Positions 6,952-7,543 of a DNA stretch of 7,543 nt are shown piece after piece (the first letter of the stretch is position 1; every line of letters begins with the position of its first letter). A model generated the notes under the pieces. The model was not told the DNA's origin and did no database searches. It saw only the letters and a list, made by a program, of their open reading frames with translations. The position numbers were made by a program, and so were the translations under genes. Origin of the DNA: Planctomycetaceae bacterium (GTDB lineage: Bacteria; Planctomycetota; UBA1135; GCA-002686595); contig JABWBL010000154.1 of assembly GCA_013360535.1 (NCBI GenBank), forward strand, positions 1 to 7,543. The letters are read 5' to 3'.

Positions 6952-7485
6952 CCGATCCCGCGGATCGGCACGCGGATCGACGACTTCACGCTGAAGGACA
7001 TCGGCCACCGCGACCGCTCGCTCACCGAGCTCTCCGCGGGCAAGAAGGCCACCGTCCTCTACTTCTGGAGCGTGGACTGCCCCTGCGTGGACGCGCTCGA
7101 GATCCGCCTCAAGAAGACGATCGCGAAGTACGCCCCCCTCGGGGTCGAGTTCATCGCCGTGGACAGCCATCCGGACGACACGCGCGACCAGGTGTTCGAG
7201 AAGATGGGCCGCATCCGCGCCACGGACTACCGGATGCTCCTCGACCCGAAGCAGGACGTGATCAAGCGCGCGGGCGCGCGCACGGCGACCGAGATCGTGA
7301 TCCTCGACGCCGAGCGCCGCATCCGCTACCGCGGCTCCTTCGACGACGACTTCATCAAGCCGAAGCAGGAGTACCTCGGCCCCGCGCTCGACGCGATCCT
7401 CCAGGGTCGCGACCCGGTCCCCGCGGAGACGAAGCCCTACGGCTGCCCGTTCCCCGGCTTCGAGGGCCTCTGCGCGTTCGACTGA
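6952..7485 (+). CDS. Redoxin (AhpC/TSA/TlpA-like) protein, start missing
   Basis: This is a thioredoxin-fold redoxin of the AhpC-TSA/TlpA-like type. The conserved region begins with PIPRIGTRIDDFTLKD at 6952 and continues through the strand TVLYFWSVDCPCVD. The active-site cysteines are in Cys-Pro-Cys form (codons 7078 and 7084) instead of Cys-x-x-Cys. The middle part, GVEFIAVDSHPDD and AGARTATEIVILDAERRIRYRG, fits the thioredoxin beta3-cisPro-beta4 region, with Thr before the Ala-Thr that stands in for cis-Pro. The tail has Gly-Cys-Pro (7441-7449) and another Cys six codons before the stop; paired cysteines there are common in Planctomycetes-type redoxins. The frame is open from 6751, but it has no ATG, GTG or TTG before the GTG at 7072, which lies inside the active site. 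A signal peptide or lipoprotein leader would be expected and is absent. The gene is therefore probably 5'-truncated at 6946-6951. The likely role is thiol redox or peroxide handling in the periplasm. Confidence 0.8.
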   Translation, partial: PIPRIGTRIDDFTLKDIGHRDRSLTELSAGKKATVLYFWSVDCPCVDALEIRLKKTIAKYAPLGVEFIAVDSHPDDTRDQVFEKMGRIRATDYRMLLDPKQDVIKRAGARTATEIVILDAERRIRYRGSFDDDFIKPKQEYLGPALDAILQGRDPVPAETKPYGCPFPGFEGLCAFD

Positions 7486-7504
7486 CGGCGGGACCCGCGT
7501 GACG

Positions 7505-7543
7505 CCGGCCGCGTCCGACCGGCCGCGTCCGGCCGGCTGCGGC
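7505..7543. repeat. 14-bp GC-rich tandem repeat running off the window
   Basis: CCGGCCGCGTCCG occurs exactly at 7505-7517 and 7519-7531, a 14-bp period. A third, degenerate copy (CCGGCTGCGGC) starts at 7533 and is cut by the window end. The arms GCCGGCC (7504-7510) and GGCCGGC (7531-7537) could also pair as a hairpin 18 bases after the redoxin stop, so the element may act in transcription termination. Confidence 0.6.

Noticed and set aside
5237..6994. A 585-codon + strand open frame antisense to the MFS gene
   Set aside because: It is rich in Arg, His, Glu and Gln from reverse-complemented hydrophobic codons; the - strand frame has clear membrane segments and family motifs.
7072..7074. GTG at 7072 as the redoxin start
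   Set aside because: It falls at the Val of WSVDCPC, inside the active site, and would remove the conserved first strands of the thioredoxin fold.
1..7543. tRNA, rRNA, CRISPR arrays, insertion sequences, phage genes
   Set aside because: No cloverleaf-like pattern, spaced repeat array, transposase motif or phage gene was seen on either strand by reading.

Overview
The window is very GC-rich (roughly 70% by eye) with G or C at nearly every third codon position. Coding is dense, with tight stop-start overlaps and 4-bp gaps between converging genes. It looks like chromosomal DNA of a high-GC Gram-negative bacterium. The fucose-permease-like MFS carrier, the redoxin with a Cys-Pro-Cys site and a Gly-Cys-Pro tail, and the outer-membrane-like C-terminus fit Planctomycetota or a similar environmental lineage, but no marker gene settles this.

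Layout. (1) Positions 3-2241, + strand: a three-gene translationally coupled operon, joined by a GTGA and an ATGA overlap. It encodes a Tm-1-like ATP-binding protein (UPF0261, 5' end outside the window), a PEP-hydrolase-family TIM-barrel protein, and a small single-domain cupin. The first two correspond, in order, to the N- and C-terminal halves of the plant Tm-1 antiviral protein. (2) Positions 2246-3193, - strand: a class I SAM-dependent methyltransferase converging on the cupin gene. (3) Positions 3194-3360: a divergent intergenic region with a perfect 8-bp inverted repeat and a promoter so close to the next ATG that the mRNA may be leaderless. (4) Positions 3361-5127, + strand: a flavin-dependent halogenase-like oxidoreductase. 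(5) Positions 5132-6703, - strand: an MFS transporter of FucP/FHS type, converging on the halogenase-like gene. (6) Positions 6704-6951: no complete gene. It holds the last 41 codons of what reads as an outer-membrane beta-barrel gene on the - strand (6820-6945). This abuts directly a redoxin gene on the + strand (6952-7485) that has no start codon ahead of its conserved N-terminal part. (7) Positions 7486-7543: a GC-rich 14-bp tandem repeat that runs off the window.

How the parts may work together. The first operon is a conserved-looking but poorly understood metabolic unit. The halogenase-like gene and the divergent methyltransferase share a control region with a palindrome and could be co-regulated tailoring enzymes, but no scaffold-building biosynthetic gene is visible. 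The 6946-6951 boundary, where coding switches strand with no intergenic sequence and the redoxin start is missing, is most simply explained by a deletion, inversion or misassembly.
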